Part shown: one piece after another, positions 23,401 through 36,110 of the stretch | Position numbering within the stretch: the first letter of the stretch is position 1 | How the letters are laid out: every line of letters begins with the position of its first letter | NCBI GenBank assembly: GCA_002812745.2 | Contig: NCSJ02000082.1 | Span: forward strand, 62,001 to 126,000 | Direction of reading: 5' to 3' | DNA: 64,000 nucleotides | Origin: Scytalidium lignicola | Lineage: Eukaryota > Ascomycota > Leotiomycetes | Translations under genes and position numbers: made by a program | The notes under the pieces: generated by a model | Seen by the model: only the letters and a program-made list of their open reading frames with translations | Told to the model about the DNA's origin: nothing | The model's database searches: none

Positions 23401-24287
23401 ATGTCCGACGGTCGCGATGCTCAGTATGATCCTTATATCCCCAGCGGTGGAAATGGTACCGCTGGTGCCCAGCCAGGAAGCCAGAGAACTGCTGCCCTGC
23501 AAGCTGTAAGTACACTTCTTTATTTGCATATCGCGACAGCGGTGGTTGGTCAAATACAGCCTTGCCTTTGAGCGACACGGATTTCGCGGGAGCATCCATC
23601 AGCATCTACGACTAATCGAGAGGAATCATTCACAATTCCCTCCTGTGACGATATATCATCATTCTACGAATGTTCTGAGACTATAGTCGTAGTGAGGAGT
23701 GATGCCGAGATGGAATTTGCCATTCAGGAGCCAGGAGAAGGATTGGGACAGATTGTCCGTCTAACCCTAGGCATCCAACCGCATCACAATGTTTCCAGCC
23801 AACAGCGACTCTATCTCACGATGCGACCCATATTTATCTATAATGAAGATATCGTTGTTTCTGGATGATGAAATTCTACGCGCTTTCTCAACCACCTCAG
23901 TCAACCACCCAGAACTGGCTACCTGACTCATCTGATTTAAAACTATGAATCAAAGAGGATTACTAACATATTCTCTTTAGCAAATCGATGACACAGTTGG
24001 TGTCATGCGCGAGAACATCAACAAAGTCTCGCAGCGTGGTGAACGTCTAGACTCTCTTCAGGACAAGACCGACAACTTGGCCGAATCAGCCCAAGGCTTC
24101 CGAAGAGGTGCCAACCGTGTACGGAAGCAAATGTGGTGGGCAGACATGCGGATGCGGATGTGTCTGATTGCAGGCATCATCATTTTGCTTCTTGTCATTA
24201 TCATCCCTTCTGGTAAGTGTCGCACCGTGTTCTTGGCATCAAAAGCAGCTAACAGGAGTTTTTTCAGTTGTCGCAACAAGACATTAA
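23401..24287 (+). CDS. SNC1: Vesicle R-SNARE, Snc1/synaptobrevin
   Basis: v-SNARE of exocytic and endosomal vesicles, 118 residues. It pairs with plasma-membrane syntaxin and SNAP-25-type partners (Sso and Sec9 in yeast). Exons are 23401-23505, 23981-24212 and 24268-24287, with introns of 475 bp and 55 bp. The last exon is only 20 nt and gives the end PSVVATRH. A short variable N-terminus (YDPYIPSGG) precedes the R-SNARE motif, residues about 36-88, with the zero-layer arginine R54 in [20 protein letters not shown]. Then come the conserved juxtamembrane RKQMWW and a single C-terminal anchor from about 95 to 114. Length and order are those of fungal Snc proteins. The long first intron splits the gene right before the SNARE motif. 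The neighbours are unrelated; this is a housekeeping gene. Confidence 0.96.
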
Positions 24288-25032
24288 AAACTGAACGAAA
24301 TACCAAATCTGGAGTACAAACAGAGGGAATATCACGAATGAGAAGTATTACTAGTTACTTGAGCGGCAGAAAGGGCTTGCAATCATTGTTTCTAGCTGCA
24401 TGAACGCACGGGAACGAGTAACTGGCTCAATTAAAGGGTTTTGAAACTGGAGTTGTCATTGTGGTTTTTTTTAGTTGGTTCATTTCAAACGGCGTCACAT
24501 TTCTGTCGTTGAGAGATGGCCATGTTATGATTTATCTCAGGTCTAAGGAGAGATCATGAACGGTGGTTATTGCTCTGTTTTCGATGGAATCTGTATCATG
24601 TATGACACTTGGCGGAATTAATGGAGTGGCTTTTATGACGAACTGCATCATATGGTCTATGGTCTAAGTGTCTTGACATGACAGTGATTTTAATCAAATT
24701 AATAGTACACGGTATCCATGCATGTTCTGATAATATTAGCGATTCAATTGGGATTGTTGCAGTCAATTGCGCACTGGACAACCCGATTGAAATTATCAGT
24801 AATAATTTAACCCCATTCCCTTTATAATTATATTCTCCAATAAAACGGTCCATTGACCCAAGTAATGTAACGATAGTCATCCACCCAGTTGTTGCTGTCC
24901 CCACACAGCCTCGGCACAAACTGAACCTCCCACTTCATCTCACCGATACCGTATCCTACAAATCAAATCACAGCACAGAGAAAGTGGATCACTTTCGAAC
25001 AATGTGATTGGAATTGGAATCAAAACAAAATA
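24288..25032. other. Intergenic stretch
   Basis: About 750 bp holding the SNC1 3' region and the prpF promoter. No gene seen. Confidence 0.5.
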
Positions 25033-26365
25033 ATGTCGAGAAGTACAATCCGCCCATTACATCTCAACGTATCCAATGCCTCATCAGCATCATTGAGATA
25101 CCATCCTCGCGCCATCACCCCTCCTTTCTCGCTTCAACGGAGCCTCTCGTCCCAAGCTGCGGTAAAAAAGAAGCAGAACCGCCTTCCAGCATCCTACTAC
25201 CGCGGTGGCACATCCCGCGCCATCTTCTTCCAGCCAAAAGACTTACCCCCAAACCGCGCAGACTGGGCCCCGATCTTCCTTGGAGTCCTAGGCTCGCCGG
25301 ACCCAAATGGACGACAGCTTGACGGCTTAGGTGGGGGTATATCCAGTCTCTCGAAGATATGCGTGGTAGGACCTAGCAGTCGCGAGGATGCCGACGTGGA
25401 TTACACGTTTGCGGCTATTGGAGTGAAGGATAATGAGGTGGATTACTCGAGCAATTGCGGGAATATGACAAGTGCGGTTGGGGCATTTGCAGTTGACTCG
25501 GGACTATTTGATGTTGATTGTCCTTCTGGAAAGGAGGAGAGAGATGTCACTGTGAGGGTACATAATACCAATACCGGGAAGATTATACACTCTACGTTTC
25601 CTGTGGCAGATGGGGAGGCTGTTGCGGATGGAGACTTTGCTATTGATGGTGTGGCGGGCACCGCAGCGAGAGTTAAATTGGCGTTTATCAGCCCAGCGTA
25701 AGTAATGGCTGTGGTGTTTTGTGACTCTAGGTTTTGGGGTGGTGATATCTAACAATTTTCAAAGTGGCTCAAAAACTGGAAAACTGCTGCCCACAGGGAA
25801 CATCACAGATATCATTGACGACGTCAAGGCTACTTGCATCGACGCTGGTAATCCTTGCGTCTTTATCAGCTCCAAGAGCGTTGGTGTAGATGGACGAATC
25901 CTCCCGGATGAGGTAGAAGCACACCCTACTTTGCTCACACAGCTCGATTCCATTCGTAGGAAAGCGGCTGTGGCAATGGGAATCTCCAAAGATGAGGCCT
26001 CGACACCAGGCTCCATTCCCAAGATTGCAATGATCTCACCTGCAAAAACATATCTGACGTTGTCTGGAGAGACACTTCAAGAGAATGAGGTGGATCTGGT
26101 GGTCAGGGCATTATCTGTTGGACAACCTCATCGAGCAGTACCTATCACAGTGGCTATGGCAATTGCTGCAGCCGCTAATGTGAAAGGATCTGTAGTAAAT
26201 GATGTTGTGTCTGAGAATAGAGCTGATACCGAGGGCATTACTTTAGGGCACTCGAGTGGGAGAATAGTGGTTAGCGCTGAGTTTAACGACAAGGGAGAGT
26301 TAACCCAGGCCACTGTTTTCAGGACTGCCAGGAGAATTATGGAAGGGATGGTCTTCTGGAAATGA
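25033..26365 (+). CDS. prpF: PrpF-like isomerase (2-methylaconitate/methylitaconate type)
   Basis: Member of the PrpF family, 421 residues. In bacteria PrpF isomerises 2-methylaconitate in the methylcitrate route of propionate breakdown; fungal members are usually annotated as methylitaconate isomerase. Exon 1 is 25033-25697 and exon 2 is 25765-26365. The 67-bp intron (GTAAGT, CTAAC branch, AAG acceptor) joins ISPA and GSKTG. Residues 1-45 are rich in Arg, Ser and Leu without acidic residues, like a mitochondrial presequence. Family landmarks are YYRGGTSRAIFF (55-66), GLGGGISSLSKICVV (98-112) and SSNCGNMTSAVGAFA (139-153, with C142). The second half holds VFISSKSVGVDGR and RAVPITVAMAIAAAA. 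The first half and second half correspond to the two diaminopimelate-epimerase-like lobes. Actual substrate specificity is inferred from the family. Confidence 0.92.
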
Positions 26366-29300
26366 AAATCCGTTAGCAGGAGTTATTGTGGTTACAATCT
26401 GAGCAAATGTAATATCCAGAATAATATCCCTTAATGTGGCTAGATGAATTCTTGCCACAAGGGTTTATGGTGTAATGAGCATTCTGAAATGATGAAGAAG
26501 ACTTAGAAGGATATGGTAAAGATAGGTATTCTTGAGAAATATTCGAAGGGTTTAAAATTAGAGCTTGGTACGACAAGAGTTAGTCGTGTAACAAAACTTT
26601 TGGCCACTCTTGAGATAAATTGAAGAGAGAATATCCTCATGTGTATATATTCAAGAAAACAGCTCACTAGCCTTGGAAGAACAACACTCTTTCCATATTC
26701 CGGTCTCCGGTAACATCACATGCTCTCTAACTCTCAACAATTTATGATTTTCGAAAACATGAACGCCCAAATGGCCTGTAATCAAATATCGCGAGAACTG
26801 AGCTTTTGTTTTATATTATTAAATGACTTCACCAAGCACTCACCAAGCCCTCGAGGCTGAGTCCGGTTATCCAATGCGAAGTTTTTCCAATAACGCAGAC
26901 AATATGCTATTTCTCAGTCATAATATCTTCGTACCATGACTAAATATTCCAGTGTCAATTTTAAGAATAACTAATCGAGTTAAGAGTTTTATACTCCTGT
27001 TCGGTATCTCATGAAAATATATGTTATCACAACTAAATTTTCTACTGCTCTTTGACTACACATATAACAAACAACCCAGCTCCAAGGCGAATAGTAGAAA
27101 CTCCGATATCGTTGATAAAATATATAAAACTAGTGATCGATGTGAAGATAAGTTACTAGGAATAAATAATCTTCTATATAGGATATGAGAAAAGTATATG
27201 ACTACATAAATGTTCGCGGTTCTAGATCTGCGCCTGTTCCAAACCATTTAGCATCTTCCCTCTCTGATATTAATTATATATTCTCATCTCATTAACCAGA
27301 TAGAAATGTCTTTGATATAAGCGTGACCGAACGATCGAATACCACTGTCTCTTAAGCCAATTTCTCTCAACTCACATCTTTCATTCTGTTGCTTAAATTT
27401 AATTTCTCTCCATGTCTCTTTATTCACTGAGATTGAAAGCATAGTGGATTATAATATCGTTATATATATTCTATATCTGTCAACTTTAAAGTGACAGGAT
27501 ATCAATGTACCTAGCGATGTACCTAACAATTACCAGTTAAAAGTAGAATCATTAATAGAATTGAGATGATATGAAACAAGTCTAAGCGGTTTCGACCATG
27601 GAATGTTCGGATTCACAGTGGGTATGGGCTCCTCGTCCTTGTACTGGAACTGCAGCTGTCAATGCCCCCGAGTGGATATAATTTGCCTTGTCTGGAACCA
27701 TTACCTCATCCTCTGGACTAACTTGCAACCCCAACTCTCACTATCACAATAACCAACCATTGAATGATGCAGGTAATCGGGTTCAAATTCCACCTGCTCT
27801 GGCGTCTATTCCAGTTCAACAGTCATCCACTCGCAAATTGCGGTCTCGCCGTCTATCGGATCAGAAGCTAGGATTGCAGTAGTGTGGAATGAAATTTATC
27901 GAACAGCATCATGTCTTTTGGGAGAAAATGTCAAGTATTTTCAATGCTAAATGGGAGCAGGAACAGCGACCCAACAATGAGGATTCTTGACTAACATTAC
28001 CTCTCAATTGCGAGAAATTATGCACAACCAAGAATGCTAAAGCTAAGCTGGTAGATATTTACCTTTATTGATGACGTGTAGAAGTGAGAGGGATGATATA
28101 TTCAAACATGACATATCCGTGAGAAATTTAAACGACATAATCAGACAGATCTTGTATAGGATAGCACAATGCAGATGAAGAGGTGCTGGACCAAATATCT
28201 ACTGAATACAGAAAAACTCTATCGTCATTGGAGTATAGATGAACTAGAGAATACAATACTTGCTTAATCACCGTCACAACCAGAGACAAGAATGACGTAC
28301 GATCTTCTATGGTAGATGTAACCACAGGCTCGGGATTGTCTACAGCAAAGGACCAGATTGCAGCCTCCGGAGCAGCTTTCCTTTCATTTCATTTCCAATA
28401 ATAGTTCTTAGTTCTTGAATAGAACAAAGAGCAAGGATTTTCATACCATACGGAACAACAAAATGACGAAAATAAATCGAAGACAAAGAAAAGGAAGATA
28501 AAAACAAAAAAGATGCTACTCAAATTATTTATACCAATTAGAACCTCCTTAACCAGATCCATCTATTACTTTAAGACATGTTAAAGTTATTTGATTGACA
28601 GCACCACCATAGCACCCAAACCCATCAAAGGTGATGACGGTAAACTTCTGAAAGTGAACCAACATCAGCGGCAGTCTGTGTTAAATGTCTTAAAGGAAGC
28701 GTCAAAGCGAATAGCGGTCTAGGAAAACTAAATCCGTTACACCCCAAATGTTCCGAATTTGGTAACATTCAGCTCAATCTGTAGGGTACCATCTCAGGGT
28801 TCATTAAAAAAGCAATCCTTCTGAGACAAAAAGGAACAACGAATTGAAAAAGGTGAGAGACCTTGTCTCACTTAGCAAAGCTTTAAGTGGCATGTAGATT
28901 CATGATTCTTCAATGCCACGATGCACATGGTAGGTACACAGAAGCATATCCACTTGAAAGGCTGGGAATGTACAGTACATTCTATGTATTTTCGGTATCC
29001 AGTGTTTTATATCCATTATATCATCCGAGGCGAAGGTTTTAACTCGCTCAAATAATCAGGTAATAGCGCAGTGCCCAATCTGATGGATGCAGATGCGTTA
29101 AGCATTACGGCTGATTTAAGTGGACGATTCACCATGCGAACGGCAGTAAACGAGGGTGGTGACAGGGCAAGCCAAGTTGAACACGAGATCCTATGAATAG
29201 GATTTGTAACATGAATGGACGGGAATAAAGCCACGATTGTTTAGCTACAAGCTTGAAGATTTTGAGGATAACCGTGGGGTTTGTTTGGCTTGTACAAATA

Positions 29301-32230
29301 ATCCTTCAACGCAAAGGAGGTGCGACGTCTTGATAGTGGAGTTGTGGGCCATTGGAGGGGCAGTTGGTAATGGTGATGGCAATGATGATGCAATACCTGT
29401 AGTAGTAGGGAATGTGTTGAGTATCCCCGCTCACAGAGACGGCAGAACCAAATAGTAGGAAATATGCACATAGTCGAGCTGCATATAGCATTGGAGGGCG
29501 ATTATTCTCTGGCTGTCTTCATAGATGTGGCTGTTATCGTAAGGACCAATAGGTATCAACGCATTATTGAAATAAGACTTTGTGCCAAGCAGAGTGAGCA
29601 AATTGGAGCAAGCTTCTTAATCTTTGATCCGTGTTATCTCGGATGAGAACACTGACAAAAGATGAGATATGCAGCCCAACACAAGGTTGCGACGAATTGA
29701 AGCCTTGCCGTGACATGAGGTTCCAGACCATATCTAAAAAAGGCCTTCTGTCTTGCAAGAACCTTGCTAATAGATCAATAACTCTATGCCTTATCGCAAG
29801 GCAAGCCAGGTCTAGGAGTGCGGAAGTGAAGCCTGTTGGTGAAAAAGGATCCCTTAGTATCGGGCAAAGACCCGCCCTTCTGCACAACACATCATTCACA
29901 ACTGCGACCCTTGAACCCAACGACAGCAGCGCGCTCGTATTGCTCCAGAAAGCAAGTAAAGTCGAATATCTACTGGCTATATCGGGTACTTGGTAAAGAG
30001 GCCGTTTGTTTCTTGTTTTTGCTAAAGCCTGCTTTCCCGTGCAAGACAGTTCTGTACCTTGTTTCTTTATATTTGTAGTATTAGATTATCCCCCAGGCCA
30101 AGGTTATATTCAGGGATATTGTCCACTTAAAATCCTTCATTCTCCTAAAACGGAGATAATTGTAAGGTAACGACACTAAAAGTGGTTCAAAATGGCTTAT
30201 GGAGTCCGAGGGGATACTCGGTTTTGCCCGAATCCTTCTGTTGAGGAGAGAAGAAAGAGAAGAGTCAAAGCATTGTGGATTGCGCCAGGGACTCGGTCAG
30301 AGCTGAAGCTCTGTCAAGATGTAACCTTGCTGGCTACAGATTGAAGATAGTGATAAGAAGAAGCCACCGATTAGAAACAATATTTGAAGCAATATTAAAG
30401 CCATCAAGTACAACGCACAGATGTATCCCAATGGACGGATCTGGCAGTGGTTTAAGCGAGGCAAAGGCCCTGGATGCCTTAGGCAAAATGAAAGCAAGGA
30501 ATCAGGCATCCGCTTCTATTCCGCTCCCGTCCGTCTTGCGCTTTGTGCAACGGATGAAAGCCCCAAGAGAAGGAGAGACTGTCTCTAAAGAGCAAAGCTC
30601 AGTCAATAGAGGGCGCCTAAACCCGAAAATTTTATTTCATTTATTGACGCCGTCGTGGTACTTATGTCTAAATTCAGAGGGTTAAGCTTAAACAGTATAA
30701 GTTTCTTACTGGATGCCGCCTAGTGTCATAATTATTGATTTTTGTGTAGTTCAGGGGTAATGACAGTAACTTTATTAGTAAGCCGTTCCTGGCCGTCGCT
30801 TGTTCGCTAGTTGCTGCTCTAAGCGCCATTGCCACCACCATCTCTGATGCCACAATGCCACTGTTGGGGCAGGCAAGATGTATCAAGTCTTCCCTGGGTC
30901 AAGAACCTTGCCACGCTGCCCCAGCTGCAATCCCCGCCTCTGCTTACCGGTTGCACAGATCACGGAGGTACGGAGCACAACACCTGTAAAATGCACTGTA
31001 CTGTAACGTATTGCTGAGATGTGGCTGGGTTTCTGCTGTGCACAGATGGCGGCTCTTGCTGTTGAAAGGCAAAATAGCACCCCTCAAGCAGAGATGCCCG
31101 GATCTCCCCTCAAGACTTGTACAAAAAACATATGAGTACCGGTAATACAGTAGCAGCTTCTCTGGCGTCTCCTCAGTCAGTACTGTCCTCTACAACGAGT
31201 CGACGCTCCCAAGGACCAAGGCGCCATTGATGTCTCAATTCATAACAAGTTGGCCTGTGCCAAAATCGTTTGCAGCAGGGAGAGAGCTTTAGCTCTGTTC
31301 CCGTGTCCGAAACCCGGCGTGTTAATTATCGGTTTTCAATAATTCGACCTTGGACGGGCGTGGCGTGCCGCCCAGCAGTGCTTGTGGATAATGCTCGAAG
31401 GACAGGACTGCAACCACAGTACAGTAGCAGAGTTTGTGGGTAGGGAATTATTAGTTGTCAGGAGTTACAGTAGCGCAAGCACGTTCAAGCAAAGAGACCG
31501 AGAGATCCTGCCCAGTCCGCCCGTGGCCCGCCAAGCACGAGGGGCCCAGGGGGTCGTCGTCCAGGGCTTGCGTGGTGCCGACGCCCCCCAACGCTAGGAA
31601 TTCCCACCACTACTGTACCCATCCAACGCCATCATCACCACCCTCCACCTGCCCTGACCCGCCTTGGAACACCTGCTATCGCTCCTGGATACAGCACAAA
31701 CGCACGCACGCACGCCCGTCGTCGTCACGGTGCGAATGCGAAAAACCATCTTTTCCTTCCAGCCGCCTAGCCGGTTTTGCAGACTTTGCATACAACTGCA
31801 CCACGGCGCTGCCATGCTTCTCGATCGCTGCTAGCCGGTTCCACAGCCCCCCGCGTGTGCTGAGGTGGTGGCCACCACTGGTTGGAGAGGTACTGATGGG
31901 CAAGTACCCCCCCATGTGAGCTAAACCAACATCTTGGGCAAAAAGCCATTCCTCCCAGACTCCTCTTCCAAGCTCAGCAATCATTCCTTTCTACGGCAAA
32001 CAAAACCACCTGGGTTTGTGATATCCTGACCTTGTCAGCCCTGTCACCGAACCTTTGTCGTTCTTTGCCGTCCTGCCAAAATCCTCTACGGCATCCAGTC
32101 AAACTTTCTTACACTCGTTTCTGCCGACCTCCATTGAACACTGTTACTGATCGAACTCCGTCACATACTGAATATCTGATATATACATAATCTCTCTTTC
32201 ATTGCCTGGTCTTACGTTGAGGGCAGAGTC
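26366..32230. other. Long intergenic stretch, AT-rich in the left part
   Basis: About 5.9 kb without a confident gene. 26.6-28.6 kb is very AT-rich with short A/T runs, like degraded DNA. Around 27600-27882 a less AT-rich patch has short plus-strand frames (starting at 27598 and 27688) but no known domain. On the minus strand near 29491-29240 a frame opens with a signal-peptide-like stretch (MLYAARLCAYFLLFGSAVSVSG), and an overlapping frame there is Pro/Ser/Thr-rich. Frames at 29564-29996 and 30275-30685 match nothing known. The last kilobase before 32231 is C-rich and probably the promoter and leader of the GH16 gene. GTAC-type motifs occur near 28971, 30993 and 31418. Confidence 0.4.
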
Positions 32231-33689
32231 ATGGAGGGACCGCATTATAGAGGAAGTGGCACTTCCACTTCCACCGCAACTACCCCAATGCGCCCTGGAA
32301 CACCAAACAGCAGAAGCAATCCCTTCGGTGACGATATTACACCAGCCCCAGGAAGCGCGAATCCCTTCGCCTCACCAGCGAACTCGAGACCGGCCTCGTC
32401 CTTTGGCTCCTCATCAGCCATCCGAACACCAGGTCCAAGATACTTCCACTCGAGACGAGTACGAAAAGGCGATATTGAGAAACCGTGGTTAGAAAAGAAG
32501 AATCCAAGGGAGAAATGGGTTACAATCATTCCGTTAATTGGCCTGGCGTTGGGTCTAGGTCTTGCAGGTTTCCTGGTATATGATGGTCTCTCGTCAGTCG
32601 TACACCATAAGTACTGCCCAGTCCTCATGGAGGATTTCTCCAATGGACTGGACTCAAGCATTTGGACAAAAGAAGTGCAGTGTGGTGGGTTTGGGTAAGC
32701 AATCTCTCTTCGTACACCCACATACCATTAATAACTAACGATCTTCTAGCAATGGTGAGTTCGAGGAGACTACCAACACAGATGAGAATATCTTTATTGA
32801 GAACGGCAATCTCGTTATCAAGCCAACTCTCCAAGATGCCGCTTTGATTGAGCAGCAAGGTGTCCTCAATCTGACTAAAGATGGCACTTGCACATCAACC
32901 AGTCTTCATGATTGTGTTTCGGTAACCAATTTTACTTCGGGAACCATTATCAACCCTGTCAAGTCTGGCCGTATCAATACCAAGGCTGGTGCATCGATCA
33001 AGTATGGCCGGGTCGAAGTAGAGGCTATCATGCCAGTCGGAGATTGGCTCTGGCCCGCAATCTGGATGTTGCCCGTCAACGACACCTACGGAGGCTGGCC
33101 TCGATCCGGTGAGATCGATATCGCTGAATCTCGTGGAAACAACCACACATACCATCAAGGTGGAAACAACATCATGTCGTCAGCACTTCACTGGGGACCC
33201 AATTCTGCAAACGATGGGTTTTGGCGTACGAACAACAAGCGACAGGCCCTGCACTCCACCTACTCCGATAAGTTTCACACATTTGGCCTGGAATGGTCCG
33301 AGAAATACCTCTACACCTACGTCGATAGCTTGCTTCTCCAAGTCATGTACACCAGCTTCAGCACCCCGCTCTGGAACCGCGGAAATTTCCCAGCCTCTGA
33401 TACCAACGGCACCCGTATTGACGATATCTGGGCCTACACTGGTCACGACCAAGCACCATTTGATCAGCCGTTCTTCCTTATCCTGAACGTCGCCGTTGGC
33501 AGCACCAACGGATGGTTCCAGGATGCTCCCGGCAAACCTTGGTTTGACAACAGTCCCACGGCCGCATCCGATTTTTGGAATGCGAGAAACGAGTGGTATC
33601 CTACCTGGAGCGGATCGCCCAATGCAGGCCAGATGACAGTGAAGTCGGTGAAGCTATGGCAGCAATGTGATGGCGGTGAATTGAACTAA
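32231..33689 (+). CDS. GH16 family beta-glucanase-like, type II membrane protein
   Basis: Glycoside hydrolase family 16 enzyme of 467 residues, probably acting on beta-1,3 or mixed wall glucan. Exon 1 is 32231-32694 and exon 2 is 32750-33689. The 55-bp intron (GTAAGC, CTAAC branch, TAG) restores CGGFGNGEFEETTN. A cytosolic Ser/Pro-rich N-terminus of ~95 residues is followed by one membrane segment at about 97-117 (WVTIIPLIGLALGLGLAGF). The catalytic domain then faces outward or into the lumen. The active-site loop GEIDIAES carries the nucleophile E276, D278 and acid/base E281, so the ExDxxE signature is intact. Several NxS/T sequons follow. The layout resembles membrane-anchored GH16 proteins of the Kre6/Skn1 type in topology. 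The catalytic part looks closer to secreted fungal GH16 and glucan-binding proteins. It may remodel wall glucan rather than digest external polymer; that is inference. Confidence 0.93.
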
Positions 33690-36090
33690 GCGTTCGGGAT
33701 GTGATATATGAATTCTGATCCTTGACTCACCATTTATGTATCGATGTTGGGGGGGNTACAGTATCTGTAGTTTGTCTACCCTTTATTTTCAACTTTAATT
33801 GACGGCGCTCACGGAGGGTTTGGTTCATGGAGAAATTAATAGACTTGGATGCGTNCTTTTTATTATATTTGAGTTGGATATAAATGCAAGGCCAATTGTT
33901 TTTTAAATGCTGGCAACGAAAANGAGAAATGTTTTTNATTACTAAAATGCTTGTGGATGATTATTATGTATGGAGGTTTATTCTTTTGGTGGCTGTGTAG
34001 AAGCAAGCAAAGCAAGATATTTTTCTAGTCGTTTTCCCCTTGGCGAATATCCCCGATAATACACTTTTTTNCTTCTTTAACACCCGAATACGCACAACTA
34101 CGCATAGTAGAGAATATCACGAAAAATGAAAAAGACGCAATAATCTATCTATATCATCTCCATCATCTTCTTTTACCGTGTCTTTATTTTTCAAAATTCT
34201 AGGTACCCATCATTCTTCATCACGTGCAATATTGCCCCCTTTTTCAGCTACCCCATCAAAGTANTCCTGTCAGGTACCCATCTTGGCCTGCAGATGAGTA
34301 ACTCACTCTCTCAAAGAAGGAAAAGAACAGCCCCACGCCACAGCAAGACCCTACATGCGTTGCAGAAGCAGTAGTTGGTAGCAAATAAGTATGCCTAGCG
34401 TTACCGCCGGAGTGGCCATGTGAAGAGATAGGCCTCTTCATACGCCTATATTCTGCCTTCTACAGAATACGACGAGAACAAATTGATGTACACTGACATT
34501 CTCAGTGCGATGATAATATTCATTATTTTACAAGACGTTCAAGCGCTGCATACTCTTTGTGTGAAGAGCACCGCCCCTTTCCGAAGTAGCAAGACACCCT
34601 TTTCTGCAACAGCGCTTCAGCCTCCCTTCATCACACACACCCTTAATCTCCTGTGAGTGACGGGAACGGAACTACAAGCATTATTACCGCCTGGACTTTC
34701 ATATGCAGTGTTAGGCTCCTTGCTTCAGCGGCAAAGGGAGGGAACGGATCATCTCGCATATGCATCAGTCGTCCCCCTTTTTTCCACTTTTTCGTTTATT
34801 TTCTCGACATGAGGGGAGGTACCTGGTAATAATTACTGGTATATTTATTCCCATGATTGTAAGGTATACTTTATGGGTTGCTTTGCTCTGGTTGGGATTA
34901 TACATAGTTGGGTGTGTTGTGAGAGAGAGAAGATATGTGACTTCTTTTTCTCTTTTGTGCTGTATTTTTTAGGAAGTTGTGAGTTAATCTTGTAGAGAAT
35001 ATACTAAGGATGAGATATTAGATGGTATTGTGTATGTACTCCATCATGGGTGATATATGAGATGAATTTTAGTGATGTGTTTATATTTTTACTTCGAAGT
35101 TAGGGGTTTGATTGATACTGTAGAATATATTTACCCCATCTGTTTGTGTAATCTAGGAATTTAATTTAACAAAAGAGAATTAAAAAGGTTCCCGCTTGCT
35201 AATACAGTAATATTCTTCGCTGATTTAATTTTCTTATAGATCCAGTGTGTTGGTCAGTCTAATTATTGGAAAGGGCTGGAGAGCAAACCCCTATTTTTGC
35301 TCAGACGCCCACTAACTTGTTATGAAATAAAGAACAACAGTAAATAACAGCAAAGTCACAATATAATAGATAGTTTATTGATTATAGATGTATGTAATTA
35401 CCACCTAGCCCTTAATATTTTAATTCCCAGAGATATGTACATTCTTGCCTCTCAATTACAAAACTTACTCCTATTCTAACAAAATATCTGTGGTCTTAGG
35501 CTTGCAGAAGACCCCTACGATTCACGGGAGCCATAGCACATATGTTTGTGCAACTGCTGCAGCCAGTTTGAGGGTCGTCTACTTCCTGTACGATAAAATT
35601 CCTAGACTTTACTCTACCAGTACCAATTGTTTACTACGAGGGAATTACTTTCTCGCCCGGATCTGTTATTCCAACAAGGGTATTAAAGACAAGGAGAAGG
35701 AACTAGTTTGGGTATTTGATTTTTGACCTGCACTATATCTTTGCTTATCCACGACAATGCATGGTAACGCGTTCATGTATTTGAAAGACGGAGGATTGTC
35801 CTAAAAGGGAGACCTGGTAAAAAAGAATCCTGAGCCTAGAAAAGCAGTATTACTGTACTTGGGCAAGAGAGATATGAGAAAGCAGAACTGGAGATAAGCG
35901 CCCAAAGTATGGTACATGGAGGGTTGTACTGTATTTGCCGCTGAGATATCCTGCGAGGATTCGGAGATGGGGGAGATGTAAGTTTTACCACCACATTAGC
36001 GGTCAGTGAGTCACCCGTGCCCACCACTATCACATCGAAACTGCAAATTGACAATGTAATTTTGGCATGGTATGGTGTGTTTATTGCATT

Positions 36091-36110
36091 AAACAAACAA
36101 ACAAACAAAC
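36091..36110. repeat. AAAC microsatellite, five units
   Basis: Five tandem AAAC units in intergenic DNA. Confidence 0.85.

Noticed and set aside
27688..27882. Short plus-strand frame in the AT-rich tract
   Set aside because: Only 64 codons, no domain, no convincing splice partner; kept only as a note in the intergenic entry.
31382..31919. C-rich frames before the GH16 gene
   Set aside because: Frames open on both strands because of GC-rich composition; more likely promoter and leader.
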